DNA of 64,000 nucleotides from Burkholderia sp. TSV86. GTDB taxonomy: Bacteria > Pseudomonadota > Gammaproteobacteria > Burkholderiales > Burkholderiaceae. The stretch covers positions 1-64,000 of the forward strand of contig NZ_LOWB01000039.1 of the NCBI RefSeq assembly GCF_001522865.1. Direction: 5' to 3'. Under the pieces are notes generated by a model, which saw only the letters and a program-made list of their open reading frames with translations, had not been told where the DNA came from and searched no databases. This document shows, one piece after another, positions 9,138-17,450 of the stretch; positions within the stretch are counted from its first letter, which is position 1; each line of letters starts with the position of its first letter. The position numbers and the translations under genes were made by a program.

Positions 9138-12100
9138 ATGAACAAGGCATACAAGACGGTATGGAATGAAGCGCTGGGCGGCTGGGTGGTGGTGTCGGAG
9201 CTGACGCGCACGAAGGGCAAGGCAACGCGCGGCGGGCACGCGATGGAGACGTCCGACGTTATCGACGCGCGGCGCGCGCCGCGGCTCAAGCATCTGGCGG
9301 TGAGCGTCGCGGCGGCAATGGGCTTGGGCATGGCCGGGTCGGCCGCGTGGGCGGGCACGATCGTCAACTGCAATGGCACGGCAGGATACGGCAGTGCCTT
9401 CGCAGGGCCGGGCGCAGGTCAGTGGACCTACGGCGTGGGCAGTGGAAATGCCGGCTGCACCGGCGGCGCCGGTGTTGCATTGTCGGACAGCGGAACCGGG
9501 GCGGGAAGCACGGCCTATGTACAGGTCGGCCAAGTGGGCGGGAATGCGGCCGGCACGGTTTCGATCTATGGCGCGAATGGCATCCGCTTGAATTCTCAAA
9601 CCGACCTGAGCCGCCACAAGATCACGGGGCTGGCGCCGGGCGCTATCAATCCGAATTCACAGGAGGCCATCAACGGCGCGCAGCTCTACGGGATCGCCGG
9701 CGGTCTGGCCTCGATCTCGACAGGCATGCTGAGCTCCCTGTCGACGAGCCTGTCGACCGCGCAAAGCGGGGTGAACTCGCTGTCGACGGGGCTGGTGGCG
9801 ACGAACAGCAACCTGGCGTCGCTATCGACTTCGGTGGGTAACGGCATCAACTCGCTGTCGACGGGGCTCGCCGGTGCGCAAACGAGCATCGGCTCGCTGT
9901 CGACGGGATTGTCGAACGCGGTGCAATACGATCCGAATTCGAACCGCACGCGCGTGACGCTCGGCGGCGTGAGCGCGACGGCGCCGGTCAGGCTCACCAA
10001 CGTCGCGCCGGGCGTCAATGCGACGGACGCGGTCAACTTCGGCCAGCTCGGCTCGCTGTCGACCTCTGCGTCGACGGGCATCTTCACCGCGCAATCGCGC
10101 GTCAACTCGCTGTCCACGGGCTTTGCCAGCGTCAGCACCGGCATCAGCACGCTGTCGACCACGCTGGTGGGCGCCAATAGCACGCTCGGTTCGCTGTCGA
10201 CCTCGACCTCGACCAGCGTGGGCGCGTTGACCACGAGCGTGACGGGCGCGCAATCGGGCGTCAATTCGCTGTCCACGGGCTTGGCGAATCTCAACAACGG
10301 CCTCGCGGCGATTTCGAGTTCGGTGCCGCACTACGTGAGCGTGACCGGCGATGGCACGACGAGCCAGGGCAACTATGCGAACGACGGCGCGCGCGCGCCG
10401 AACTCGGTGGCGATCGGCGCGAACGCGGTGGTGAACGCGAGCGCGGCGGGCGGCGTGGCGCTGGGCTACAACGCGTCGGCGGGCCATGCAGGTTCGGTGG
10501 CGCTCGGCGCGAACGCGGTGACGGCGGCGGCCAAGCCGACCGGCAACGCGCCGATCACGATCGCCGGCATCAGTTACGGCAGCTTCGCGGGCAACAACGC
10601 GACGCAGGTGGTGAGCGTGGGCGGCGGCGTGGTGGGCGGCCAGGTGGTGACGCGGCAGATCACCAACGTGGCGGCGGGCCAGCTCAACGCGGCGAGCACC
10701 GATGCGGTCAACGGCAGCCAGCTCTACCAGGTCGCGAACGCGGTGGGCACGCTGTCGACGTCGGCCTCCACGGGCATTGCGACGGCGTTGAGCGGCGTCG
10801 GCTCGCTGTCGACGGGAATCGTCGGGCTCAACAGCAGTATCGGTTCGTTGTCGACGTCGACGTCGACGAGTATCGGCACGCTGTCGTCGCAGCTCACGAC
10901 GGTCGACAGCCGGATCGGCTCGTTGTCGACGGGGCTGACGACGACCAACAGCAACGTCGCGACGATCGCCTCGTCGCTGTCGGGCTCACGGCATTACGTG
11001 AGCGTCAACGACGGCGGCACGCATGTAGGCAACTACGACAACCTCGGCGCGCAAGCGGCGAACTCGGTCGCGATCGGGCCGAACGCCGTGGTGAGCGCGA
11101 GCGCGTCGGGTGCGGTGGCGCTTGGTTACGGTGCGTCGGCGGGCGATGCGAATTCGGTGGCGCTCGGCGCGAACGCGGTGACGCGCGCGGCGGTGCCGAC
11201 GGCAAACGCGCAGGTGGGCGGCATTACGTACAGCGCTTTCGCGGGCGCGTCGCCGGCTGGCGTGGTGAGCGTGGGCGGCGGCACGGTGGGCGGGCAGCTG
11301 GTGACGCGGCAGATCGTCAACGTGGCGGCCGGGCAGATTGCGCAGACGAGCACGGATGCGATCAACGGCAGCCAGTTGTATGCGGTCGCGAACGAAGTGG
11401 CGACGCTGTCGACGACGCTGGCCAACACCAACGTGACCCTTGCGTCGATCTCGACCGGCGTGGGCGGTGGTGGCGGCGGCAATGGCGGCGGTGGCGGCAA
11501 TGGCGGCGCCGGTGTCGGCGGCAACGGTAACACGGGCACGTCGCAAGGCAACGGTTCGAGCGCGTCGGGCAATGGCGGTTCGTCGTATGGCAGCAACTCG
11601 ACGGCGTCGGGCGACGGCAGCACGGCAGTCGGCGCCGGGGCGGTGGCCTCGGGCGTCCACGGCAAGGCCGACGGCTATCTCGCGACGGCCTCGGGCAACA
11701 ACAGCACGGCGCTGGGCGCGAACGCGACGGCGAGCGGAGCGAACGCCGTGGCGCTGGGCGCGGGCTCGATCGCGGATCAGGACAACACGGTGTCGCTCGG
11801 CTCGCCGGGCCACGAGCGGCGGTTGACCAACGTCGCGCCTGGCATCAACGGCACCGACGCGGTCAACGTGAACCAGCTCAATGCGGTGCAGTCGAGCATC
11901 ACCGACGTGGCACGCCGCGCGTACTCGGGCATTGCGGCGGCCACCGCGCTGACGATGATTCCCGAAGTCGATCCGGGCAAGAAGATCGCGGTGGGCATCG
12001 CCGGCGGCGGCTATCAGGGCTACGGCGCGAGCGCGCTGGGTGTCAACGTGCGGCTGACCGAGAACATCAAGATGAAGGCCGGAGTAGGAATCAGCGCGGC

Positions 12101-12140
12101 GGGGCAGGCTTACGGCGGCGGGGTGTCGTACCAGTGGTGA
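9138..12140 (+). CDS. Trimeric autotransporter adhesin 4 (YadA family, SLST stalk)
   Basis: The product is 1000 aa. It has a canonical ESPR (MNKAYKTVWNEALGGWVVVS), a signal peptide ending near AAWAG (about residue 73), and an N-terminal domain that resembles the start of TAA2 (NCNGTAG..GPGAGQWTYG). The rest alternates SLST stalk, YadA heads and necks, ending in a Gly-rich hinge (about residues 775-800), a last head, a neck and an anchor that closely matches TAA3. An RBS (GAGG) precedes ATG 9138. The Gly hinge is coded by GGC/GGT repeats that could slip during replication. It lies 72 bp after TAA3 and may share its transcript. Confidence 0.95.
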   Translation: MNKAYKTVWNEALGGWVVVSELTRTKGKATRGGHAMETSDVIDARRAPRLKHLAVSVAAAMGLGMAGSAAWAGTIVNCNGTAGYGSAFAGPGAGQWTYGVGSGNAGCTGGAGVALSDSGTGAGSTAYVQVGQVGGNAAGTVSIYGANGIRLNSQTDLSRHKITGLAPGAINPNSQEAINGAQLYGIAGGLASISTGMLSSLSTSLSTAQSGVNSLSTGLVATNSNLASLSTSVGNGINSLSTGLAGAQTSIGSLSTGLSNAVQYDPNSNRTRVTLGGVSATAPVRLTNVAPGVNATDAVNFGQLGSLSTSASTGIFTAQSRVNSLSTGFASVSTGISTLSTTLVGANSTLGSLSTSTSTSVGALTTSVTGAQSGVNSLSTGLANLNNGLAAISSSVPHYVSVTGDGTTSQGNYANDGARAPNSVAIGANAVVNASAAGGVALGYNASAGHAGSVALGANAVTAAAKPTGNAPITIAGISYGSFAGNNATQVVSVGGGVVGGQVVTRQITNVAAGQLNAASTDAVNGSQLYQVANAVGTLSTSASTGIATALSGVGSLSTGIVGLNSSIGSLSTSTSTSIGTLSSQLTTVDSRIGSLSTGLTTTNSNVATIASSLSGSRHYVSVNDGGTHVGNYDNLGAQAANSVAIGPNAVVSASASGAVALGYGASAGDANSVALGANAVTRAAVPTANAQVGGITYSAFAGASPAGVVSVGGGTVGGQLVTRQIVNVAAGQIAQTSTDAINGSQLYAVANEVATLSTTLANTNVTLASISTGVGGGGGGNGGGGGNGGAGVGGNGNTGTSQGNGSSASGNGGSSYGSNSTASGDGSTAVGAGAVASGVHGKADGYLATASGNNSTALGANATASGANAVALGAGSIADQDNTVSLGSPGHERRLTNVAPGINGTDAVNVNQLNAVQSSITDVARRAYSGIAAATALTMIPEVDPGKKIAVGIAGGGYQGYGASALGVNVRLTENIKMKAGVGISAAGQAYGGGVSYQW
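11152..11380 (+). repeat. 229-nt block identical to TAA3 (copy 2)
   Basis: Second copy of the identical block described at 8029-8257. It ends where TAA4 reads GTATGC and TAA3 reads GTACGC. Confidence 0.9.
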
Positions 12141-12156
12141 GGCCCGCGCGTGATCC

Positions 12157-12225
12157 GCGAGGACGGCACCCGTGCCGTTCTCGCCCCGGCGGCCGGCCTG
12201 GCCCGATCCGGCCGGCCGCCGGGGC
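12157..12225 (+). terminator. Two overlapping GC-rich hairpins after the TAA cluster
   Basis: Hairpin A pairs 12157-12168 with 12173-12184, a 12-bp stem with one G-U pair and a CCCG loop. Hairpin B pairs 12183-12198 with 12210-12225, a perfect 16-bp stem with an 11-nt loop. They overlap by two bases, so they cannot both form fully. No clean T-tract follows. They may separate adhesin transcripts from the downstream operon, act as a 3' stabiliser, or attenuate. Confidence 0.5.
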
Positions 12226-12262
12226 AGCCGGTTGTTGACCCTTCATTGAGGACGCTTTTTTT

Positions 12263-12955
12263 ATGAAACGACTTATCCATCCGATGTGGCTGATCGTCGC
12301 GTTGCTTGCCGCGCTCACAGCCTGCACCAGTGCGTCGGGGCCGACGTTCAACGCTTATACGCTCACGGGCGCCGACGGCGTGCCGACGTACCAGGTGACC
12401 TGTCACGGCCTGCTCGAAGGCCTTTCGGTCTGCGAGCAGCAGGCGCAGCAGATCTGCGGCGATCAAGCGGTGCGCGTGGTCGAGACGATCGCAGGGCTCG
12501 GCCAGACGCGCGGCGGCGAGGCCGATGCACGGATTCTCACGTTCCAGTGCGGCGCGGCGCCCGCGCCCGCGCCGATAGCGGCGGCCGCTGTCGAGGCCGC
12601 GCCGCAGGCGCCCGCGCCGAAGGTTGCGCCGCTCACGACGACCGTGCACTTCGCGACCAACCAGGCGACGTTGTCCGACGAGGCCCGCTCGCGGCTGGAT
12701 GCGCTGCTGGAGCAGGTGCGCAGCGCACCGGTGAGCGGCGCGCGCATCGACGGCTATACGGATTCGACCGGGCCGCTGCGCATCAACCAGCCGCTGTCGG
12801 CCGCGCGCGCGCAGGCCGCGGCGCGGTATCTGCGCGAGCGTGGTGTGCGAGCGCTGCAGGTGCGCGGCCATGGTCCGCGCGATCCGGTGGCGGACAACCG
12901 CACCCGGTCGGGCCGCGCGCAGAACCGGCGCGCGGACGTCGAGCTGCGGCCATGA
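12263..12955 (+). CDS. OmpA-family outer-membrane lipoprotein
   Basis: This 230-residue lipoprotein has a signal peptide with lipobox LTAC (Cys at residue 20). A unique N-terminal domain contains four further Cys residues, and an Ala/Pro linker leads to a C-terminal OmpA peptidoglycan-binding domain from about residue 128. The domain shows the conserved pattern TTTVHFATNQATLS, then DGYTDSTG, then SAARAQAA..YLRERGV and NRRADVEL. It probably sits in the outer membrane and grips peptidoglycan beside the TAA porin. OmpA-like genes accompany TAA genes in other Burkholderia. It overlaps the next gene by ATGA. Confidence 0.85.
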   Translation: MKRLIHPMWLIVALLAALTACTSASGPTFNAYTLTGADGVPTYQVTCHGLLEGLSVCEQQAQQICGDQAVRVVETIAGLGQTRGGEADARILTFQCGAAPAPAPIAAAAVEAAPQAPAPKVAPLTTTVHFATNQATLSDEARSRLDALLEQVRSAPVSGARIDGYTDSTGPLRINQPLSAARAQAAARYLRERGVRALQVRGHGPRDPVADNRTRSGRAQNRRADVELRP

Positions 12956-13284
12956 GCCGCGGACGTGTGAGCGCGATGGCGTACCCCGACCGCTGGAAGA
13001 TCCACTTGCTCGGCAGCAGTCTCGCGACTTGCTGGATCGACCTGGCGCTCACGCACGCGGCTTGCCGGCAGCCGTGGCTCGCGCAGCTGACGCCGGCGGC
13101 GCACGCCGCGCTCGTCGGCGGGCTCGGCGCGCTGGCGACGCTCGCGTTGCCGATGCTCGCTGCGTGCGTGCGGCCGCGCTGGCCGTTCGAAGGCGGGGTG
13201 AGTACGGCATCGCTCGCGCGCGGCCGGCTGCTGGGCGTCGCGCTTGGCGTGGTGTTGAGTCTGCTGTTTCGTGTTTCCAACTGA
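12952..13284 (+). CDS. Small inner-membrane protein, unknown function
   Basis: The product is 110 aa, with three hydrophobic segments around residues 20-35, 48-70 and 88-106 separated by short basic stretches. That suggests an inner-membrane protein. ATG 12952 overlaps the TGA of the OmpA gene in an ATGA junction, indicating translational coupling; an internal Met at 12976 is possible. I recognise no family. Its position between the OmpA lipoprotein and the TPR glycosyltransferase suggests a role in adhesin or glycan assembly, which is inference only. Confidence 0.65.
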   Translation: MSRGRVSAMAYPDRWKIHLLGSSLATCWIDLALTHAACRQPWLAQLTPAAHAALVGGLGALATLALPMLAACVRPRWPFEGGVSTASLARGRLLGVALGVVLSLLFRVSN

Positions 13285-13287
13285 ACC

Positions 13288-15147
13288 ATGGCAACCGTGA
13301 TTGAATCGATTTCCTCTGCCGCGCCCGAGGCGTGGCCCGCGTTCGCCGAAGCAGCGCTCGCGCAAGGCGACCTGGTGACGGCCGCGCTGTTGCTCGATGC
13401 GCACGACGCGGCCCACGCGGCGCAGCCGGACGTGGTGCTGCTGGCAAGCCGCGTGCTGCGGCTGCGCGGCCATTATCCGGACGCGCGCGCGGCGCTTGAG
13501 CGCGCGCTCGAGCGGCATCCGGACCACGCCGGCCTGCTGGTGGAGCGGGCACGGCTCGCCTGTGCGCAGCGCGATGCGCAGGACGCGCTCGACTGGTTCG
13601 AGCGGGCCTGGGCGCATACCGGCGAGTTCGCGGCGTGGGTGCCCGAGTGGCTCGACCTGCTGATTCAGGCGGGCCGCCACGAGACGGCGCTCGCCGTCGC
13701 GCAGACGCACGCCGGGCGTGCGCAGGACGACGCCGACGCGTGGTTCTGGCTCGGCTACGTGCAGCAACTGAATCAGCAGCACGCGGCGGCGCTCAACGCT
13801 TATCACCGCTGCGCGGGCCTCGCGCCGAACCGGCCGATGCTGCGCAGCAACCTGGCCGCGCTGTATCTGGACCAGCGCGATTACCCGGCGGCCAAGACCC
13901 AGCTCGACCTGGCGCTGAAGGCCGATCCCGGCAACGCGCTCGCGTGGGCGAACCTGTCGGTGCTGTGGCTCAAGCGCGGCGATCCGGCGGCCGCGCGCAT
14001 CGCGGCCGAGCGCGCGCTCGCGCTGAATCCGCGTCACGCGATCGCATGGCAGGGCTATTCGAACGCGCTCAAGGAATTGCAGGACTGGACGGCGGCGACC
14101 GAAGCGATCGAGCGTGCGTGCGCGCTGGAGCCGCAGCACCCGTCATACCGGTGGTCGCTCGCGATGCTGCAGCTCGTGCGCGGCGACTATGCGAACGGCT
14201 GGACGCACCACGAGGCGCGTTGGCAGGGCTCGCCGGAGTTGCGCACGGTGCAGTTGAACTGGAGCGCGCCGCGCTTGGCCGATCAGGATGTGGCGGGCAA
14301 AACGGTGCTGGTATGGAGCGAGCAGGGCTATGGCGACGTGCTGCAATTCGCCCGCTTCGTGCCGGCGTTCGCGAAACGCGTGCGCGACGCGGGCGGCGAG
14401 GTGGCGTACTGCACGTTTCCGAATCTGCTGCCGCTCGTCTCGCGCAGCCTCGCGGGTCGGGTGGAGCGGATCGCGCCGTCGTTGCCGCAGGCGATTCCGC
14501 CGCACGATTACCAGCTTCCGCTGGGCAGTCTGCCGCTTGCGCTGGACGTGTCGCTCGACGCGCTGTCCGGCTATGCACCGCCCTATCTGAAGGCGGACGC
14601 GGCACAGACGGCGCGCTGGCGCAACCGCTGCGCGTCGGCGGGCACACGGCTCAAGGTCGGGCTGGTTTGGAGCGGCAGCCGCACGCATCAGCGCAATACG
14701 CACCGGTCAGTGCCGCCGTCGGCGTTGGCGCGTGCGCTGGCGGGCATCGAGCAGGTGCAGGCCTACAACCTGCAGGTGGAGGCCACGCGCGCGGAGCTGG
14801 AGGCGATCGGACGCGGCGGGCTCGCGCTGATCGATCACACCAAGGCGTTCAAGACCTTCGACGAGACGGCGGCGTTCGTCAGTCAGCTCGATCTGGTGAT
14901 CACCGTGTGCACGTCGATCGCGCATCTGGCGGGCGCGCTGAACGTGCCGACCTGGGTGCTGCTGGATGTGAATCCGCATTGGGTGTGGCTGACGGATCGC
15001 GACGACAGCCCGTGGTATCCGTCGATGCGGCTGTACCGGCAGCCGGCGTTCGGCGCGTGGCAGCCGGTGCTGCAGCGGCTCGGGCGGGATCTGCGCGCGC
15101 GGGCGGCGGCATGCGAGACGGCGCCGGACGCGGCAGGCACGACATGA
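13288..15147 (+). CDS. TPR-repeat protein with OGT/GT9-like glycosyltransferase domain
   Basis: The product is 619 aa. Residues of about 1-330 form tetratricopeptide repeats (for example AWANLSVLWLKRGDPAAARI). A junction motif (YANGWTHHEARW) typical of bacterial TPR-glycosyltransferases follows, then a GT-B-like C-terminal half. That half includes KTVLVWSEQGYGDVLQFARF near 336-355, KVGLVWSGSRTH near 453, and DLVITVCTSIAHLAGAL near 533-549. Such proteins resemble O-GlcNAc transferases or heptosyltransferases, and some glycosylate adhesins in the cytoplasm. Here the likely acceptors are the neighbouring TAAs, whose stalks are Ser/Thr-rich. Donor and acceptor are inference. Its stop overlaps the next start by ATGA. 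Confidence 0.82.
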   Translation: MATVIESISSAAPEAWPAFAEAALAQGDLVTAALLLDAHDAAHAAQPDVVLLASRVLRLRGHYPDARAALERALERHPDHAGLLVERARLACAQRDAQDALDWFERAWAHTGEFAAWVPEWLDLLIQAGRHETALAVAQTHAGRAQDDADAWFWLGYVQQLNQQHAAALNAYHRCAGLAPNRPMLRSNLAALYLDQRDYPAAKTQLDLALKADPGNALAWANLSVLWLKRGDPAAARIAAERALALNPRHAIAWQGYSNALKELQDWTAATEAIERACALEPQHPSYRWSLAMLQLVRGDYANGWTHHEARWQGSPELRTVQLNWSAPRLADQDVAGKTVLVWSEQGYGDVLQFARFVPAFAKRVRDAGGEVAYCTFPNLLPLVSRSLAGRVERIAPSLPQAIPPHDYQLPLGSLPLALDVSLDALSGYAPPYLKADAAQTARWRNRCASAGTRLKVGLVWSGSRTHQRNTHRSVPPSALARALAGIEQVQAYNLQVEATRAELEAIGRGGLALIDHTKAFKTFDETAAFVSQLDLVITVCTSIAHLAGALNVPTWVLLDVNPHWVWLTDRDDSPWYPSMRLYRQPAFGAWQPVLQRLGRDLRARAAACETAPDAAGTT

Positions 15148-15347
15148 CGCACGCGCCGCGCAAGCCGGGCCACGACGATGCGCAGCAGCGGGGCCTGACG
15201 GACATGAAGGACGTGGGCGTGCCGCGTCCGCCTGCCGGGTTCGACTGGCGCGCTGAACTGGCGACGGCCTGCCGTTGGGCGGCGCCGTGGGTGATCGCGT
15301 CGCTGGTCGTGCTGGCGTTGTACGTGGGGTTGCATGCGTTGCAGTGA
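15144..15347 (+). CDS. Small single-span membrane protein
   Basis: This 67-aa protein has a charged, hydrophilic N-terminal half (residues 1-42) and one C-terminal transmembrane helix (PWVIASLVVLALYVGLHAL). It is coupled to the TPR glycosyltransferase by an ATGA overlap. Its tail resembles that of the 86-aa product at 15822-16082: both have about ten polar residues, then a Pro-containing helix ending LY.xLHxL. It could anchor the cytoplasmic glycosyltransferase at the membrane. I know no named family. Confidence 0.6.
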   Translation: MTHAPRKPGHDDAQQRGLTDMKDVGVPRPPAGFDWRAELATACRWAAPWVIASLVVLALYVGLHALQ

Positions 15348-15821
15348 TGCGCCGTGCAGCACGTCGGCAAGGACGGCGCGGGCGAGCGCGCTCGGAGGCA
15401 CGGGAGTTGCCGTGGCGTGAGCGGTGGCAGGCAGGCAAAGAGTGGTGGTTGAGCAAGCGGTGGCAGGAAGGTGGAAGGCAACGGGTAGAGGCATAGCGGT
15501 TGCAGTGAGGCAGCAGCCGGCAGTGGCGCGCGAGCCGCCGTGATGCGAGCGGCGGCACAGGCGCAGGAGCCGGTAGTCGAGCAACAGACGGCAGAAAGCC
15601 AACGGGCAGCCGTGACGTCAAAGCCGCACTGAGGCAGGCGGCGGTGCGGCGCAAGCAGTGCCGAGGCTGATAGCGGTCATGACGTAAAAGGTAGCGGTAA
15701 TGGAAGGGGTGACGGTGACGCAAAGGGCGTGGCGAGCAGCCGCCGATAGGGCGCGCGGCACGGGATCGATGACAGACAGCGCATGGGGAGACGGCGCGCG
15801 CCGCGCCGGGGAGTGGTGTGC
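15348..15821. other. Gap of about 470 bp with no supported gene
   Basis: The sequence is purine-rich and GC-rich, with short irregular repeats of GGCAGGCA/GTGGCAGG type. No open frame has plausible composition together with an RBS. It lies between two genes for similar small membrane proteins, so it may be the relic of a duplicated unit. Confidence 0.5.
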
Positions 15822-16082
15822 ATGAAGGCGGATCGCACAGCGGGCGGCAAGGCTGTCCAGCAGCAGGGAGAGCTTCATCACGGCGCATGCGGGGGCGGCG
15901 AGGCGCGCGGGCGGGCGCCGTGCCGGCCACGCGCGCGCGTAGCGGACGACGCGCGCGTCAGCGCGGCCTCCGGCAGTTCTCCCGACCTCTGGACCACGGT
16001 CTGCCGCACGCTTGCGCCGTTTGCGGTCGCACTGCTGATCGCCTTGGGTTTGTATGCGCTGCTGCATTGGCTGGTGTCGTAG
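15822..16082 (+). CDS. Small single-span membrane protein, related to the product at 15144-15347
   Basis: The product is 86 aa. The N-terminal 55 residues are polar and rich in Gly, Arg and Ala; the C-terminus is one transmembrane helix (LAPFAVALLIALGLYALLHW). The helix and the residues before it parallel the 67-aa product upstream, so the two look like diverged copies. I chose ATG 15822, which has GGGGAG upstream; the frame also extends to an ATG at 15783. Function is unknown and the polar half may not be conserved. Confidence 0.5.
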   Translation: MKADRTAGGKAVQQQGELHHGACGGGEARGRAPCRPRARVADDARVSAASGSSPDLWTTVCRTLAPFAVALLIALGLYALLHWLVS

Positions 16083-16230
16083 GCCCGCGCGGCGGCGCGC
16101 CCGGTCCGTTCGCGCGCTCATCGCCGCACTCTGGCTCGCCACGCTCGCCGGCTGTGGCGTGCTGGGTTGCGGGGCGAGCGCGACGAACGGCGCCGCGGCG
16201 GGCGGCTGTCAGCTCGGCACGCGTTTTTAG
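16054..16230 (+). CDS. Possible small lipoprotein
   Basis: This 58-codon frame overlaps the end of the preceding gene. It reads an Arg-rich N-terminus, then LIAALWLATLAGC, a good lipobox with Cys near residue 35, followed by a short Gly/Ala/Cys tail ending GTRF. The n-region is unusually long and there is no convincing RBS, so the true start may be further in or the frame may be fortuitous. If real it would be a tiny lipoprotein of the adhesin locus. Confidence 0.3.
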   Translation: MRCCIGWCRRPARRRARSVRALIAALWLATLAGCGVLGCGASATNGAAAGGCQLGTRF

Positions 16231-16288
16231 ATGGGGAGTGTCCGGCCGCCCATGCGCGGACGGATGCGCACGCAAGAAGGAGCCAACG

Positions 16289-16687
16289 ATGATGATAGAC
16301 CCGTATGAGGAGCTGCTCGCCAAGCGCGCGCAGCTCGATGCAGAGATCGCCGCGGTGCGCGCCACCCGGCGGCGCGATATCACCGAACAGATTCTCAAGC
16401 TGATGCGCGAGTACGAGATCAGCGTGCAGGACCTGGATGACTGGCTGGCTGCCGAGGAGAGCGGCGACCGCCGCCGGCGCCGCGTCGAGCCGCGCTACTG
16501 GGACCCGAAGACGGGGGCCACCTGGTCCGGGCGCGGCAAGCGGCCGCGGTGGATGGCCGGCCACGATCCCGAGGAATTCCGCCTGAAGACGCTTGCGCAG
16601 CAGGCCGGCGGCGCCGGGGAACTCGGTGAGGCCGAAGCCGAAGCGGCCGGCGGCCCGCACGACTCCCCCCCTGAACAGGAGCATTGA
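16289..16687 (+). CDS. H-NS-family nucleoid protein
   Basis: This 132-residue protein has an N-terminal oligomerisation coiled coil (YEELLAKRAQLDAEIAAVRA) and the H-NS DNA-binding signature RYWDPKTGATWSGRGKRPRW at about residues 68-87. A Gly/Ala/Glu-rich tail follows. H-NS proteins bind AT-rich minor grooves and silence acquired DNA. The start has AAGGAG six bases upstream. It sits within the TAA/glycan locus and 10 kb from the lower-GC T3SS island, so either could be a target. The spacing to the next gene is 3 bp. Confidence 0.88.
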   Translation: MMIDPYEELLAKRAQLDAEIAAVRATRRRDITEQILKLMREYEISVQDLDDWLAAEESGDRRRRRVEPRYWDPKTGATWSGRGKRPRWMAGHDPEEFRLKTLAQQAGGAGELGEAEAEAAGGPHDSPPEQEH

Positions 16688-16690
16688 ACG

Positions 16691-17446
16691 ATGCCGAGCG
16701 CGATGATTCAACGCTGCAGCGCCGAGTTGATCGGCACTTTCTGGCTGGTGTTCGGCGGCTGCGGCAGTGCCGTGCTGGCGAGCGTCTATCCCGAGACCGG
16801 CATCGGCTTTACCGGCGTGTCGCTCGCGTTCGGCTTCGCGATGCTGACGATGGCCTGCGCGCTCGGCCCGGTGTCGGGGGCGCACCTGAATCCGGCCGTG
16901 AGTTTGGCGTTCGCGCTCGCCGGGCGCCTCGCACCGCGCGATCTCGTGCCGTATTTGATCGCGCAGCTTGCCGGCGCATTGCTCGGCGCGGGCGCGGTCT
17001 ATTTGATCGCCGCGGGCAAGCCTGGCGTCGACGTGCTCGCCAGCGGGCTGGCGGCCAACGGCTACGGCGCGCGTTCGCCGGGGCAGTATTCGATGGCCGC
17101 CGCGTTTTTTACCGAGACGGTATGCACGGCCGGCTTCGTGCTGGTCGTGCTGCGCGTGAGCGCGCCCGCCGCACGCGCGAGCACACGGAGCGCGCCGGTG
17201 GCGGCGGTGGCGGCGGGCTTGGCGTTGGCGCTCGCGTATCTGATCGCGATGCCTGTCACGAACGCGTCGATCAATCCGGCGCGCTCGAGTGGGCCCGCGC
17301 TGATCGTCGGCGGCGACGCGCTCAAACAGTTATGGCTGTTCTGGTGCGCGCCGGGCGCGGGCGCGGTGCTCGCGGCCGCGCTCGATGTGCTCGTGGCCGG
17401 CGGACGGCGCACGGCAGCGGGCCGGCGCGTGCGGATCGAGGCTTGA
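16691..17446 (+). CDS. aqpZ: Aquaporin Z-like water channel
   Basis: This is a 251-residue inner-membrane channel of the MIP family with six predicted helices. Both pore half-helix motifs are intact: HLNPAV near residues 65-70 and NASINPARSSGPA in the second half. The TGVSLAFGFAMLTM stretch matches AqpZ, with the selectivity-filter Phe. It moves water and not glycerol, judging by similarity to AqpZ. It starts 3 bp after the H-NS gene and ends 4 bp before the next gene, so it is embedded in this operon although its role with adhesins is obscure. Confidence 0.9.
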   Translation: MPSAMIQRCSAELIGTFWLVFGGCGSAVLASVYPETGIGFTGVSLAFGFAMLTMACALGPVSGAHLNPAVSLAFALAGRLAPRDLVPYLIAQLAGALLGAGAVYLIAAGKPGVDVLASGLAANGYGARSPGQYSMAAAFFTETVCTAGFVLVVLRVSAPAARASTRSAPVAAVAAGLALALAYLIAMPVTNASINPARSSGPALIVGGDALKQLWLFWCAPGAGAVLAAALDVLVAGGRRTAAGRRVRIEA

Positions 17447-17450
17447 GACC

